From: Candidatus Ligilactobacillus avistercoris
Lineage (GTDB): Bacteria; Bacillota; Bacilli; Lactobacillales; Lactobacillaceae
Length of the DNA: 64,000 bases
NCBI GenBank assembly: GCA_019119415.1
Contig: DWXB01000010.1
Span: 1-64,000, forward strand
Reading direction: 5' to 3'
The notes under the pieces were generated by a model, which searched no databases, was not told the origin of the DNA, and saw only the letters and a list, made by a program, of their open reading frames with translations. The position numbers and the translations under genes were made by a program. This document shows, piece after piece, positions 24,169-34,265 of this stretch (positions within the stretch are counted from its first letter, which is position 1; each line of letters opens with the position of its first letter).

Positions 24169-27100
24169 GTGGGCTTAACGGTAGTATACGGGGATGCAAC
24201 GCGGGACCACGACCGCGCGGCATTAGCATTGCTTCAGCAGGAACGGACGAGCCATCCGCAGGACCAACTGTTTATCGTGGTTCCTGACCAGGTAAAGTTT
24301 GAAGCGGAAGTGCATTTCTTACAGAGCCTTGCGGGGAATTCCGGGGAACCGTTTGCGGCGGGAAACGTCCAGGTCTTTTCGGTGAGCCGATTAGCATGGT
24401 ATTTTTTACGAAACGATCCGGCAATGCAGCGGTCAATGTTTAGTAGTGCGGGGTTGACCATGCTGGTCAGCGACCTTCTGCAACAAATTCCAGCGACTCA
24501 GCTACGGGTTTTTGCGGGGGAACGCAATCATCCGGGGTTTGCTAAGCAGCTTGCTAACCAGTTAATTGAATTGCGGCAGGGGGGCTTTACCCCCGCAGAC
24601 TTGCAAATCCTGCAGTCCCAGGTAACGGATTCCACCCTGCAAGCAAAACTGGCTGATTTAACGACCGTGTACACGGCGTTTGTTCACGTGGACCTGGAAA
24701 ACTACGTGGACCCGACGACGGTGACCCAGCGATTGGTGGACCACCTTAAGCAGCGGACGGATCTTCAGCAGACCAGCATTGCCTTTTTAGGATTTGATCA
24801 CTTTTCAGCCGTAGAGCACGAATTGATCCGGGTACTCCTCTCCCGGATGCGGCAGGTAATTGTTAGCTTAGTAATGTCACCAGCAGCCCGGCAATTAGTA
24901 GAAGACCAGGAGACGGTGGCACCGACTTACCTGTATTACCAACCGGTGCGGCTTGCCCGGCGACTCCGGGCAAGTGCGCGGCAGGCCCACGTGGCGGTTA
25001 CCTGGAAGATGGCTCCTGTCAGGACGTTGGCGCCGGTGCTCCAGCAGATTGCCCACCAATGGGAAAAACGTTATACGGGTCAAACGCCGCGCCCAACCAG
25101 CACGCCAGCAAGCGCTGATTACGGCTTGACCGTAACGCAGTTGATGGACCGTGCCCATGAGGTGAAGTGGGTCGCCGGTCAAATTCGGCAATTAGTGGCC
25201 ACCCGACACTTACGGTACCGCGATATTGCGGTGTTTGTGCCGACAATGGCCCCGTACGCTAACCTAATTGAACCCTTCTTTACGCAACAGGACGTCCCCG
25301 TTTTCGTTGACCAGCAGCACCAGATGGGCGGGCATCCCCTCGTTGCCCTGATTACGACGCTCTTGGCGATATATAACGATGGTCAGCATTACGACTTTAC
25401 GCTGACGATGATGATGCGCCTATTAAAAACTGAGCTGCTGGTCCCGGAGTTCGGCGATGATGATGCCGATAACCGGCACAACCTCGGGACGTTCCGGGCA
25501 ACGTTGGACGTTGTTGAAAACTACCTGTTGGCCCGGGGAATTAATCACCTTGCGGTCTGGCAGCAGGAGTGGACGGTGGTTCCGGTTGAAGTTGGAATGA
25601 ACCCCGCAGACCGACGCGCCGCTGACCGGGTTAACGCCAATGCGAACGTTATCCGGCAGACAGTGGTGGACTGGTTATTGCCGTTTTTTGATCAGGTGAA
25701 AACGGCCAAAAGCGGAACTGAATTTGCCCAGGTTCTCATGGACTTCTTAGTGAAAAGTGGTGTTCAAACGCAGCTGGAAGGATGGCAACGGACAGCGGAA
25801 TACGTGTCCACGACTGCCGAAGAACACTTTGGGTTCGGCGGTGCCACCGCTGATCCAACCCGGTCAGAGCAGGTATGGAACCAACTATGTCGGTTACTAG
25901 ACGAATACGTGGTTACGCTGGGTGACCGCCCGTTTGACGTGGTGGCCTTCACGCAGTTGTTTACGGACGGGTTTGCAACTGCCACGTACAGCCGAATTCC
26001 GGCCATGCTTGACCAGGTAATTGTTAGCCCCCTGAACGGGATGCACCTTCGTAACAAGAAGGTGGTTTTCATCATGGGCGTAACGGCCGCGGACCTTCCC
26101 GGAACGGTGACGCAAAATACCATTTTAAGCGCGGATGACCGGACGGCGTTGGCTGCCCAATTACTGGAGGATGATGGTCCCCAGTTAGCGGACGGCGCTG
26201 ACCTCAAGATGGCAACGGCTCCGTACCGGTTGTTGCGGGATTTGTTGGTGGCAACGGATGCGCTGTTCGTTACTTTCCCGGTAAACGGCCGGGATGGGGC
26301 GACCTATGATATTGCCCCGATGATTGCCCAGATTACGACGTGGTTAAACGTGACGGTCAACCAGGTGCGGGCAATTCCTGCGCCGACTGATTCGTTGTTA
26401 CCGTACGGGGGAACGGCGCAGGGAATGCTCGGCGAACTTATTGCGTTGTGTCGGCAGGCCCTCCAAGAAGGCACACCAACGCTCAGTGACGGGTGGCGGG
26501 CGCTCCTTCACCGCCTCGGGACCATCCCTAAGGCGCGGGCTGCCCTTGCCGGGTTAACCTACGTCAACGCAGTGCTCCCGGCGAGTGCACCCGTTAAGGG
26601 AGAAATATCGTTTGATCCGGCGGGGGACAAGCAGTTGGCCCCGGCGTTGGTTCCGTTGCTTTACGGGGAACGGTTTCGGGGATCAGTTTCAAGTATTCAG
26701 GAATTTTGGCAGAACCCGTACGCCTTTTTCCTCAATCATGGGTTGCGGTTGCGCCCCCGGCCCGTTTTTAAGGTTGACCCGCTAAATACGGGTAATTACC
26801 TGCACCGGGTGATGGAAGTCTTTGTAAAGGAGGTCGTTGCGGCGGGCGCGACGCTGCGGACGCTACCGCACCACGAGTTTGACCGGTTATTTGCGCAGGC
26901 CATTACGCAGGTGCAGCAGGAGGATGACTTTGCCGTTTTCCACAATTCAGCACGGAACCGGTACCTCCAGCACCGAATGAACCAGACGCTTCACGGCTTA
27001 ACGGGCGCTTTTTACCGGCAAGAACGGCGCCAGCCCCTCTTTCCGGTGGCGGCAGAAACGAAGTACGGTGGGCATAACGCTCCGTTGCGGGCCCTGCACC

Positions 27101-27996
27101 TGGGAAGTGGCTCCCGGCAAATGAACGTTAACGGGAAAATTGACCGGATTGACGTGGTAACGACCCTAACTGGGCAGTTGTACTACAACGTGGTGGACTA
27201 TAAGTCGAGTAACCCGGCCAATAACTACCTCGACCACTTTATTGTGCGGCTGAAAAACGGGCTATCGCTGCAGCTACTTACGTACTTAAACGTTTTGCGC
27301 CAGCCCAATAACCAGGCTAAACTGCACGAATTAATTGAACAAGCGGGGATCCCCGCGTTTGTTCCCCATAATACTTCGCCCAAACTTTTGCGGGGCAGTG
27401 GAACCTACGTAACGGTGCGGAGTCCCCGGGTGGGGCAGTCCACCGTTAAATCAGGAACGACGCCGCTTACCGTGTTAAACGACCAGTTCAAGTACAGTGG
27501 ATTATTTACGGCGGACAAGGATGACAGCTTCCTCAACGCGCTGACGGCGACTACCCTGAACATTACGGATGACGGGCAGATTGTGACTCAGGTAACCACC
27601 ACGCCGAACGTTGAGCAGTATGGGCTGGGAACGACTAAGAATAACGTGTTTAAGGGTCAGGGAAAGAACCTGATGCTGACGCCGTCAGACTTTGCAATGC
27701 TCCTGGATTATGACCTGTATAAACTTGACGCGGCCCGGCAGCTAATTTATGACGGCGTGATTTCCATGTACCCGTACCGGCTGCGTACGAGTAACGCGGT
27801 GCAACAATCGGATTACCAGCAGGTAATGTTGTTTGATCCTGGACTGGGGAATACGTACCACGACCTGGAGCAGGAGGTCACGGCCCAACCTAACAAACTA
27901 GCCGCCCAGTTACAGGCGCTCGAGAACGACGAACGGTTTATTCAGTTCAAACAGCATACCTGGAAAGAACAGGAGGACGCGACGGATGACAAGTAG
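24169..27996 (+). CDS. rexB: ATP-dependent helicase/nuclease subunit RexB (AddB type)
   Basis: The 1275-residue partner of RexA is the AddB/RexB subunit of the double-strand-break resection enzyme that loads recombinase at Chi sites. It has the RexB start (LTVVYGDATRDHDRAAL), a helicase-like fold without a working Walker A, DRIDVV near residue 992 and the RecB-type nuclease motif VVDYKSS with Asp1010/Lys1012. No iron-sulphur cysteine set is seen, as expected for RexB. The GTG at 24169 has GAAGGGGG seven bases upstream. A -10 TATACT sits at 24132. The last 11 bases overlap rexA. Confidence 0.93.
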   Translation: MGLTVVYGDATRDHDRAALALLQQERTSHPQDQLFIVVPDQVKFEAEVHFLQSLAGNSGEPFAAGNVQVFSVSRLAWYFLRNDPAMQRSMFSSAGLTMLVSDLLQQIPATQLRVFAGERNHPGFAKQLANQLIELRQGGFTPADLQILQSQVTDSTLQAKLADLTTVYTAFVHVDLENYVDPTTVTQRLVDHLKQRTDLQQTSIAFLGFDHFSAVEHELIRVLLSRMRQVIVSLVMSPAARQLVEDQETVAPTYLYYQPVRLARRLRASARQAHVAVTWKMAPVRTLAPVLQQIAHQWEKRYTGQTPRPTSTPASADYGLTVTQLMDRAHEVKWVAGQIRQLVATRHLRYRDIAVFVPTMAPYANLIEPFFTQQDVPVFVDQQHQMGGHPLVALITTLLAIYNDGQHYDFTLTMMMRLLKTELLVPEFGDDDADNRHNLGTFRATLDVVENYLLARGINHLAVWQQEWTVVPVEVGMNPADRRAADRVNANANVIRQTVVDWLLPFFDQVKTAKSGTEFAQVLMDFLVKSGVQTQLEGWQRTAEYVSTTAEEHFGFGGATADPTRSEQVWNQLCRLLDEYVVTLGDRPFDVVAFTQLFTDGFATATYSRIPAMLDQVIVSPLNGMHLRNKKVVFIMGVTAADLPGTVTQNTILSADDRTALAAQLLEDDGPQLADGADLKMATAPYRLLRDLLVATDALFVTFPVNGRDGATYDIAPMIAQITTWLNVTVNQVRAIPAPTDSLLPYGGTAQGMLGELIALCRQALQEGTPTLSDGWRALLHRLGTIPKARAALAGLTYVNAVLPASAPVKGEISFDPAGDKQLAPALVPLLYGERFRGSVSSIQEFWQNPYAFFLNHGLRLRPRPVFKVDPLNTGNYLHRVMEVFVKEVVAAGATLRTLPHHEFDRLFAQAITQVQQEDDFAVFHNSARNRYLQHRMNQTLHGLTGAFYRQERRQPLFPVAAETKYGGHNAPLRALHLGSGSRQMNVNGKIDRIDVVTTLTGQLYYNVVDYKSSNPANNYLDHFIVRLKNGLSLQLLTYLNVLRQPNNQAKLHELIEQAGIPAFVPHNTSPKLLRGSGTYVTVRSPRVGQSTVKSGTTPLTVLNDQFKYSGLFTADKDDSFLNALTATTLNITDDGQIVTQVTTTPNVEQYGLGTTKNNVFKGQGKNLMLTPSDFAMLLDYDLYKLDAARQLIYDGVISMYPYRLRTSNAVQQSDYQQVMLFDPGLGNTYHDLEQEVTAQPNKLAAQLQALENDERFIQFKQHTWKEQEDATDDK

Positions 27997-30900
27997 TTTT
28001 ATGGACCGGGCAACGCCTGCCCAGAAAAAGGCGGTTCTTCATGGCGGTCATGATATTTTGGTAGCGGCTTCTGCTGGCTCGGGGAAAACCCGGGTGCTTG
28101 TTGAACGGGTGATGCACCTCCTGACAACGAAGGACGAACAGGGCAAATACGGTGATTTGCGGCGGATGCTGATCACCACCTTTACGAACGATGCGGCCGC
28201 AGAAATGCGCACCCGACTGCAGGCGGATTTAGAGGAGCGGTTAGCAGCACTGAACGCTGATCCGCAGGCCGACGCGCAGCTGGTGGCCCACCTCCAAGAC
28301 CAGTTGACCGCCGTCAACGTGGCGGATATTAGCACCCTCCACGCCTTTTGTTTACGGCTGTTGCAACAGTATTACTACGCCGTTAACCCCACCGGTGAGC
28401 CCAACGCCACCCTCGACCCAGATTTTCGGTTGTTGGCGGACGATGCCGAACGGGAAATCATGTGGGATGACGTATGGGAGAAGGTGCGCGAACGCTTTTA
28501 CCAGGGAGCCCTGCGGCACTTGGATGATGAGGGCTTACCCGTCGATGAACTGGGCCAATCCTACGCAGACGTCTTAAACCTGTTAAGCGGCGACCGGGAA
28601 CAAGCTGACGAAGCGTTGACGGAGGTGGTGGCGGCTTTAGATGCCGCTGCGGGGGCGACCGCTCACCCGGACAAGTGGTTGCAGACCGTTCCGCGCCGGC
28701 TATACGCCATTCCGGAAAACGGAACGATTAATGATACCGCTTTTTGTCAAACCGTGGTGGCGCCGCTGTTTACCGCCACCATTAGCCGGACCAGGGAATG
28801 GATTGCGCCAATCACCGCGGGACTTGCGGCTTTGGCGGGGGCGACCGTCGAGAAGCCTACTAAGGCGGTTAAGAAGATTCAAGAAGAGGTCCTTCCGGCC
28901 ATGCAAACGGCGTGGGCGGACCTAGAAAAACGAATGATGGCGTGGGACGCCACTATGACCCCTGACTGGGATACGATGGTGGCGTTTGTTAACCAGATTA
29001 GGGAAATCCCGAACCCGCTTAAGAATCTTAGTGTCAGGACCAAATTGGTTAAGGATCACCTTGATGATGTGTTATCGCCGGTCATTGTTGCGGCCGTTAA
29101 CTTCTACCGGGCGTGGGGATTGGACGACAAACTACCAGGAGGAAAGACGCAGGTTATGGAAGTGTACGGGAATGCTCCTGCCAAGGATCGACAGGCAACC
29201 GCTGATCCGGTGGGGCAGTACCTGCAGCTTTCGGCAACCCACCTGACGACTTTAACCCGGCGGATGGCGGCGGTAATCGACCTGCTGACTACGCTCACCG
29301 AACAATTCCGGGCGGCTTTTTTGCGGGAAAAGCTACGGCGGCACGTGCTGGAATTTGATGATTTGGAACACTACGCCCTGCAGTTACTGGAAAACGACGA
29401 GCTGTGTGCCTCCCTCAAGCAAAAGTACACGACAATCATGGTTGACGAGTATCAGGATACCAACGGGGTACAGGAAGCCCTTATTCAGCGTTTAGCCACC
29501 CACAACGTCTTTATGGTGGGGGACAATAAGCAGTCAATTTACCGTTTCCGGCAGGCGGACCCACACCTTTTCCAGCACAAGTACGATACGTTCCAATCAG
29601 CAGAAGACGGGCAGTTGCCAGCGCAGACTCCGGGGGAGTTGATTGTGCTGCAGCAGAACTTCCGGTCAGTGAAAAACGTAGGGCAGCTGACAAACTTCCT
29701 CTTCCGGCAGTTAATGGATAACCAGATTGGGGCGTTAACGTACGATGACCAGGCGCTGATGGATAACGCCAACCCGGTTTACCAAGCAGCAGGAAGGGCG
29801 GTGCAACAAACCCCGGCAGAGGTTCTGTTATATGCAGAGGCGCCTGTTTCGGCGGACGATGCCGCGGACCCTGATTTGCAGGGAAACCAGGGCCAATTGG
29901 TGATGGTTGCCCAGCGGATTCGGCAAATGTTGGATCAGCATGAGACCATCTTTGACCGCCAGACTAAGGAACGGCGGCCGGTAACGGCGGGCGACATTGC
30001 CGTGTTAGCATCAACCCGGACTAGCGGGGAAGCCCTGACGACGGTCTTTAAACAGTTTGATATTCCGGTGGCAGTTGACGAAACCACCAACTTCTTCCAG
30101 ATGACGGAAATCAAGATTATGCTTGCGCTCCTGCAGGTGATTGATAACCCGCACCAGGATATTCCGCTGGTGGCGGTACTTCGGTCACCGTTATACGGGA
30201 TTGACGAGAACGAGCTGGCGTTAATCAAGGTCAATGGGCGCCAACAAACCGATTTTTATACGAAACTGACGCGGTATGCGTACCTCGTTAAGCACGACCG
30301 CAAGCAACTGGTGGACTACCACCCGGATTGGGAAGAAGATTTAATCGCCAAGGTTCAGCGGTTCTTGGATGACCTGACGGCTTACCGGGTTCAGGCACAC
30401 CGGGGCGACATTGCCACTTTGATTTGGACCATCTATAATCATTCGGGTTTTCTGGATTTTGTGGGCGGCATGCCAAACGGACCCCAGCGGCAGGCAAACC
30501 TGCACGCGCTGTATGAGCGGGCCCAAGAATACGAGCAGACCAGTTTTAAGGGGCTATACCAGTTTATTCGGTTCGTCCACCGGTTGGAAGACCGGCAGCG
30601 TGATTTATCCAGCCAAAATCCCCAGGAAGAGGCGGATAAGGTCCATTTTATGACAATTCATAAGAGTAAGGGGCTGGAATTTCCGGTGGTCTTTGTAATC
30701 GATACTGACCGAAAGTTTCGTCTTGGGGAGCGGGACCCGTTTATTATCAACAAGGATATTGGAATGGGTCTGCGCCTTGCCGTGGATGGCGGAGCCGAAC
30801 CGGAGTTGGCGGGATTGGCCGTTAACGACGACGACACGGAAGCTGGTCGGGAAAACGAACACCTCATCGTCCGGTTTGCACTTCCCCAGATGCATTACCT

Positions 30901-32155
30901 GCAGCAGCAGGAAAAACTGCAGCTGTTAGCCGAAGAAATGCGCAAGCTGTACGTGGCGGTTACCCGGGCCGAACAGAAGGTCATCATTACCGGGCGGCTG
31001 CGGAGTAAGCCAGAAAAAGTGACGCAGGACCTTGCTGACCGGCTAGCGGTTGCGGGCCAAACCAGTGCTGAGGTTCTCCCGTACGAGCGCCGGGCGACGG
31101 CAAAGTCGTATTTAGACTGGCTTTTACTGTGCTTAGGCCGAATGCCGAACGGAACCTCCCAGATTACGGTTCACCAGGTTAAGGATGGGGAGATGACCAC
31201 CACAACGGGGCTTCCGGGATGGGAGCAAACAACAGTTCCACCGTTCTTTGCCACCCACGCGCCCCAACTAAAAATGACCGTGTGGGACCAACCATCCCTT
31301 GCGCAGGCCATTGCCCCGCAGAATCAGGGAACTACAGCGTACCAGCACCAGCAGCACGCCGCTGAATGGTTGCGGGCGCAGGATACGCTAGCGCCGTTAC
31401 CGGAGTCCATCCAGCAGGTTCTGGAATTCACGTATCCTAATGAGGCGGCCACGCGCACGGCGGCATATCAGGCGGTAACGAGTATCAAGCACTACTTCGA
31501 TGATCCGGATAAGGCGGTAATGCCTGAATTAACGGTGACTGATCGGGTTCACCATCCTGGTCGGCGGGCGCCACGGTTTAACATGCCCCGCTTTTACCAG
31601 GACCCAACGGAACAAAAGGAAGTGCCATTAAGCGCGCAAACGCTGGGAACCGCAACACACTTGGTATTCCAAAACGTTCCGCTTGAGCAGCCGGTAACGC
31701 CGCAGGTGGTTGAGCAAACCTGTGCCCGGTTGGTCGCCCAGCGGCAACTAACCAAGCGGGTTGTGGCCGCCCTTGATGTTGAAGGAATTACCGCCTTTTA
31801 CCGAACGTCAATCGGCAAGCAGCTGCGGCAGTATGCTGCGGTTGCCCAGCGGGAAGCGCCGTTTGCGATGCTGTATCCGGCGAACCAGCTGTTTAACGAT
31901 TCAACACTTCCGGACCAGCCTGTTTTAATTCATGGGATTATTGACGGGTATATTCCGACTAAGGAAGGAATTGTCCTGTTTGACTATAAGACCGACCAAC
32001 TCGCCACGAAGCCGGGCGGGTTGGAGCAACTCGCAGCCGAATACCAAGGGCAGCTTAACCTGTACGCCCAGGCCCTAACTTTAATGACCGGACAGCCGGT
32101 TATTACCAAGGCGTTATATGCGGTCGGCGCGCGTCAGAGCGTTACGATTAAGTAG
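27986..32155 (+). CDS. rexA: ATP-dependent helicase/nuclease subunit RexA (AddA type)
   Basis: In this 1389-residue UvrD-like helicase with a RecB-family nuclease end, Walker A is AASAGSGKTRV (Lys34), Walker B is VDEYQDTN (about 486-493), motif III region MVGDNKQSIYRFRQADP, and motif VI YVAVTRAEQ. The nuclease motif GIVLFDYKTD has Asp1333/Lys1335. With RexB it unwinds and trims broken DNA ends. AGGAGG lies nine bases before the ATG inside rexB. The two are translationally coupled and should be made in equal amounts. Confidence 0.95.
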   Translation: MTSSFMDRATPAQKKAVLHGGHDILVAASAGSGKTRVLVERVMHLLTTKDEQGKYGDLRRMLITTFTNDAAAEMRTRLQADLEERLAALNADPQADAQLVAHLQDQLTAVNVADISTLHAFCLRLLQQYYYAVNPTGEPNATLDPDFRLLADDAEREIMWDDVWEKVRERFYQGALRHLDDEGLPVDELGQSYADVLNLLSGDREQADEALTEVVAALDAAAGATAHPDKWLQTVPRRLYAIPENGTINDTAFCQTVVAPLFTATISRTREWIAPITAGLAALAGATVEKPTKAVKKIQEEVLPAMQTAWADLEKRMMAWDATMTPDWDTMVAFVNQIREIPNPLKNLSVRTKLVKDHLDDVLSPVIVAAVNFYRAWGLDDKLPGGKTQVMEVYGNAPAKDRQATADPVGQYLQLSATHLTTLTRRMAAVIDLLTTLTEQFRAAFLREKLRRHVLEFDDLEHYALQLLENDELCASLKQKYTTIMVDEYQDTNGVQEALIQRLATHNVFMVGDNKQSIYRFRQADPHLFQHKYDTFQSAEDGQLPAQTPGELIVLQQNFRSVKNVGQLTNFLFRQLMDNQIGALTYDDQALMDNANPVYQAAGRAVQQTPAEVLLYAEAPVSADDAADPDLQGNQGQLVMVAQRIRQMLDQHETIFDRQTKERRPVTAGDIAVLASTRTSGEALTTVFKQFDIPVAVDETTNFFQMTEIKIMLALLQVIDNPHQDIPLVAVLRSPLYGIDENELALIKVNGRQQTDFYTKLTRYAYLVKHDRKQLVDYHPDWEEDLIAKVQRFLDDLTAYRVQAHRGDIATLIWTIYNHSGFLDFVGGMPNGPQRQANLHALYERAQEYEQTSFKGLYQFIRFVHRLEDRQRDLSSQNPQEEADKVHFMTIHKSKGLEFPVVFVIDTDRKFRLGERDPFIINKDIGMGLRLAVDGGAEPELAGLAVNDDDTEAGRENEHLIVRFALPQMHYLQQQEKLQLLAEEMRKLYVAVTRAEQKVIITGRLRSKPEKVTQDLADRLAVAGQTSAEVLPYERRATAKSYLDWLLLCLGRMPNGTSQITVHQVKDGEMTTTTGLPGWEQTTVPPFFATHAPQLKMTVWDQPSLAQAIAPQNQGTTAYQHQQHAAEWLRAQDTLAPLPESIQQVLEFTYPNEAATRTAAYQAVTSIKHYFDDPDKAVMPELTVTDRVHHPGRRAPRFNMPRFYQDPTEQKEVPLSAQTLGTATHLVFQNVPLEQPVTPQVVEQTCARLVAQRQLTKRVVAALDVEGITAFYRTSIGKQLRQYAAVAQREAPFAMLYPANQLFNDSTLPDQPVLIHGIIDGYIPTKEGIVLFDYKTDQLATKPGGLEQLAAEYQGQLNLYAQALTLMTGQPVITKALYAVGARQSVTIK

Positions 32156-32195
32156 TAGCAAGATGCCAGGATTTGACCGGATAGGGGATGATGAG

Positions 32196-33593
32196 GTGTC
32201 AGTTAGAAAAAACGGGGTTGCGGTTGTCAGTGCCAGCTGCCTTGGATTTATTGGGATTTTGTTAGGGGCGTCATTGGTGGTGACGTTTCCCACGTTAATG
32301 CGGCAGTTTGCCGTTCCGCTGACGGTCGTTCAGTGGCTTTCAGCGGGTTATTATTTGGCGGCAACCATTACGATGAGTACGACGGCCTATCTGATGAAGC
32401 GGATGGCGTTACGCCGCCTCTTTTTAATGGCGGGGGTGCTCTTCATTCCGGGATGTTTGTTGAGTGCGGTGGCACCGTCGTTTAGCGTGTTGCTGGTTGG
32501 AGGCCTGTTGTGTGCGGTGGCAACCGGTCTGGCAACCCCGTTAATGTATCAGGTGGTGTTTGCGGTCATTCCGCAAACCGAATTTGGCAAGTATAACGGA
32601 ATTGTGACGATGATTAAGTCCTTCGGGCCGGCATTTGGTCCGGCATATGGGGGCTTGCTGGCGTACTGGTTATCGTGGCGGGTCCTTTTCTTGGGCGTGC
32701 TGCCGCTGTTGGCATTGGCTTTAGTGGCGGGGATGCGGACGCTTCCGGCTACCCGACCAGTTGTAAAGGAAACTGCGAAGTTTAACTGGGGTGGTTTACT
32801 GTTCTTTGGCGGCCTGTTAGTCACGCTAAGCCTTGCCATTAACCAGGTGGGGACGCATTTTCATGACCTGACAAGTGCTTGGTTATTCCTCCTTGGTGCG
32901 GTGGTTTGTGGGGGATTGCTTACGGTTAATCTGCGGCATAGTTCCCGGCAGTACCTCAACTTTGGCCTTCTCAGGCGGCCGGTGGTGGCGTTGCGGGCAG
33001 CGTGCTTTTTTGGTCTGCAGTTTGTTAACCTGAGTTTGGTCTTTGTGATCCCGCTGTATGCAGAGGTGGTCTTGCACTATAACTCTCTGTTAGCTGGTTT
33101 TCTGCTACTTCCAGGGGCTGTCTTGGGGGCGCTCCTTTCGCCATTGGCAGGACGGTTATATGACGTACGTGGCGGATTTTTCACGTTGATGTTGGCGAGT
33201 GTCCTGTTGTTTAGCGGTACCGTGTTGTACTGCGGGTTATTCCGGTGGCTGAACGTCGGGTTGATTATTGGAATTTACGTGATTTTCCGGTTGGGCTACA
33301 CGTTTGGTTTTGGCAACATTATTACTGACGCGGGAAAATATGTCCCCCAAAACGAACGGGGCGGGGTCAGCTCGCTGTTTAACGTTTTTCAACAGTATGC
33401 CGGAACGATTGGAAACAACGTGGCCGCCTCAATTGAAGCAGCACTGGAAGCATGTGGTGTTACCTCCACGGTTGCGCTACTGCGGGGCGGTCAGTGGGAT
33501 TTGCTTCTGCTGGTCGTGATGACGGCGGTGATTATGCTCCTGGTTGGGATTAGCCGGCGTTTTACAAAAGCGCCCGCTAACCGGGAAGAATGA
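32196..33593 (+). CDS. DHA2-like MFS efflux transporter
   Basis: The 465-residue pump has about 14 hydrophobic segments and DHA2 features: VVQWLSAGYYLAATITMSTTAYLMKR near helix 2 and FGPAFGPAYGGLLAYWLSWRVLFLGVLP for motif C. It starts 40 bases after rexA. GTG 32196 is preferred because AGGGGATG lies eight bases upstream; ATG 32163 in the same frame lacks a ribosome site. It may be co-transcribed with rexAB by proximity only. Substrate unknown. Confidence 0.85.
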   Translation: MSVRKNGVAVVSASCLGFIGILLGASLVVTFPTLMRQFAVPLTVVQWLSAGYYLAATITMSTTAYLMKRMALRRLFLMAGVLFIPGCLLSAVAPSFSVLLVGGLLCAVATGLATPLMYQVVFAVIPQTEFGKYNGIVTMIKSFGPAFGPAYGGLLAYWLSWRVLFLGVLPLLALALVAGMRTLPATRPVVKETAKFNWGGLLFFGGLLVTLSLAINQVGTHFHDLTSAWLFLLGAVVCGGLLTVNLRHSSRQYLNFGLLRRPVVALRAACFFGLQFVNLSLVFVIPLYAEVVLHYNSLLAGFLLLPGAVLGALLSPLAGRLYDVRGGFFTLMLASVLLFSGTVLYCGLFRWLNVGLIIGIYVIFRLGYTFGFGNIITDAGKYVPQNERGGVSSLFNVFQQYAGTIGNNVAASIEAALEACGVTSTVALLRGGQWDLLLLVVMTAVIMLLVGISRRFTKAPANREE

Positions 33594-33594
33594 T

Positions 33595-33623
33595 TTCGCA
33601 TTTGGTAACTTTTTGCGTATAAT
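33595..33623 (+). promoter_or_regulatory. Promoter of the orphan guanine riboswitch
   Basis: TATAAT at 33618-33623 is perfect. TTCGCA at 33595-33600 gives a 17-base spacer. The RNA would start near 33630. Confidence 0.6.
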
Positions 33624-33647
33624 AAAAACGATGAATGATTTGTTCTT

Positions 33648-33729
33648 CATCGTCCTGGTGGTATATGACTATGGATAAGGCTGGTCGTTTCTACCTGAAG
33701 CCGTAAACTTCAGACTACCTCGGGTGATG
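33648..33729 (+). ncRNA. Purine riboswitch aptamer, guanine type, with no gene downstream
   Basis: P1 is CATCGTCC (33648-33655) with GGGTGATG (33722-33729). P2 is GACTA/TGGTC with loop GATAAGG. GTTTCTACC follows, then the perfect P3 CTGAAG/CTTCAG around loop CCGTAAA, and GACTAC. GATAAGG with CCGTAAA is the loop-loop pair of the class. The C in GACTAC is the base that selects guanine over adenine. An upstream CGATGAA (33629-33635) can pair with TTCATCG (33646-33652) and compete with P1. The next forward gene is over 1 kb away past two convergent genes. Confidence 0.9.
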
Positions 33730-33748
33730 GTGAAGTTCGTGATTGCAT

Positions 33749-33779
33749 GCGGTGGTCGCAGGACTGCCGCTTTTGTTTT
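33749..33779 (+). terminator. Terminator of the orphan riboswitch
   Basis: GCGGTGGTC (33749-33757), loop GCAG and GACTGCCGC (33762-33770) form a continuous 9-bp stem with two G-T pairs, followed by TTTTGTTTT. Confidence 0.88.
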
Positions 33780-33820
33780 ATCGTCTTTAGACCTAGTTAA
33801 GCACAGAAACCGTGCGCAAT

Positions 33821-33851
33821 AAAAACCACGCCTAAAAGACGTGGTTTTTAC
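33821..33851. terminator. Terminator after the VOC gene
   Basis: AAAAACCACG and CGTGGTTTTT form a stem around CCTAAAAGA. It is placed to end the reverse-strand VOC transcript. Confidence 0.85.
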
Positions 33852-33863
33852 TTTTACGTTTCC

Positions 33864-34247
33864 TTACTTGTACGAGGCAATTTCAATTAGGTTGTCATCT
33901 GGATCACGCAGGTAGATGGAATGCATTTGTCCCTCCGATCCCTGCTTGGCAACCGGTTCACTTTCAATCTTCACGTAGTAGCTCTGGAGGTGCCGGTAGA
34001 CGTCTGCCAGGTCATCGCGGGTAACGATGCACAAATCAGCACTGCCGACGGTTGGGTGGGTAGCTTTACGGGCATTCCGGTCGGCCTCCTGCAGACGAAT
34101 AAGTTGGTGCCCGCACCGCAGTGTCGTTACTTCTGCGGTACTCTGTTGTTGGATGACCGGCATGTCAAAGACCTCGTGGTAAAACCGGGTCGCCTGCGCT
34201 ACGTCGCTTACCGTCAGGACAATGTGATCAATACGACTAATCTTCAT
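33864..34247 (-). CDS. VOC (glyoxalase/dioxygenase) superfamily protein
   Basis: The single VOC domain, 127 residues, opens with ISRIDHIVLTV (His8, the usual first metal ligand) and closes with DPDDNLIEIASY (Glu ligand), as in small glyoxalase-fold proteins such as those of the YwbC/ fosfomycin-resistance-like group. Two copies pair in a dimer to make the active sites. Substrate cannot be read from the sequence. AAGGAAGGATTTTCC precedes the ATG. It is 18 bases downstream of the GNAT gene and probably co-transcribed with it. Confidence 0.85.
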   Translation of the reverse strand: MKISRIDHIVLTVSDVAQATRFYHEVFDMPVIQQQSTAEVTTLRCGHQLIRLQEADRNARKATHPTVGSADLCIVTRDDLADVYRHLQSYYVKIESEPVAKQGSEGQMHSIYLRDPDDNLIEIASYK

Positions 34248-34265
34248 GGAAAATCCTTCCTTTGG

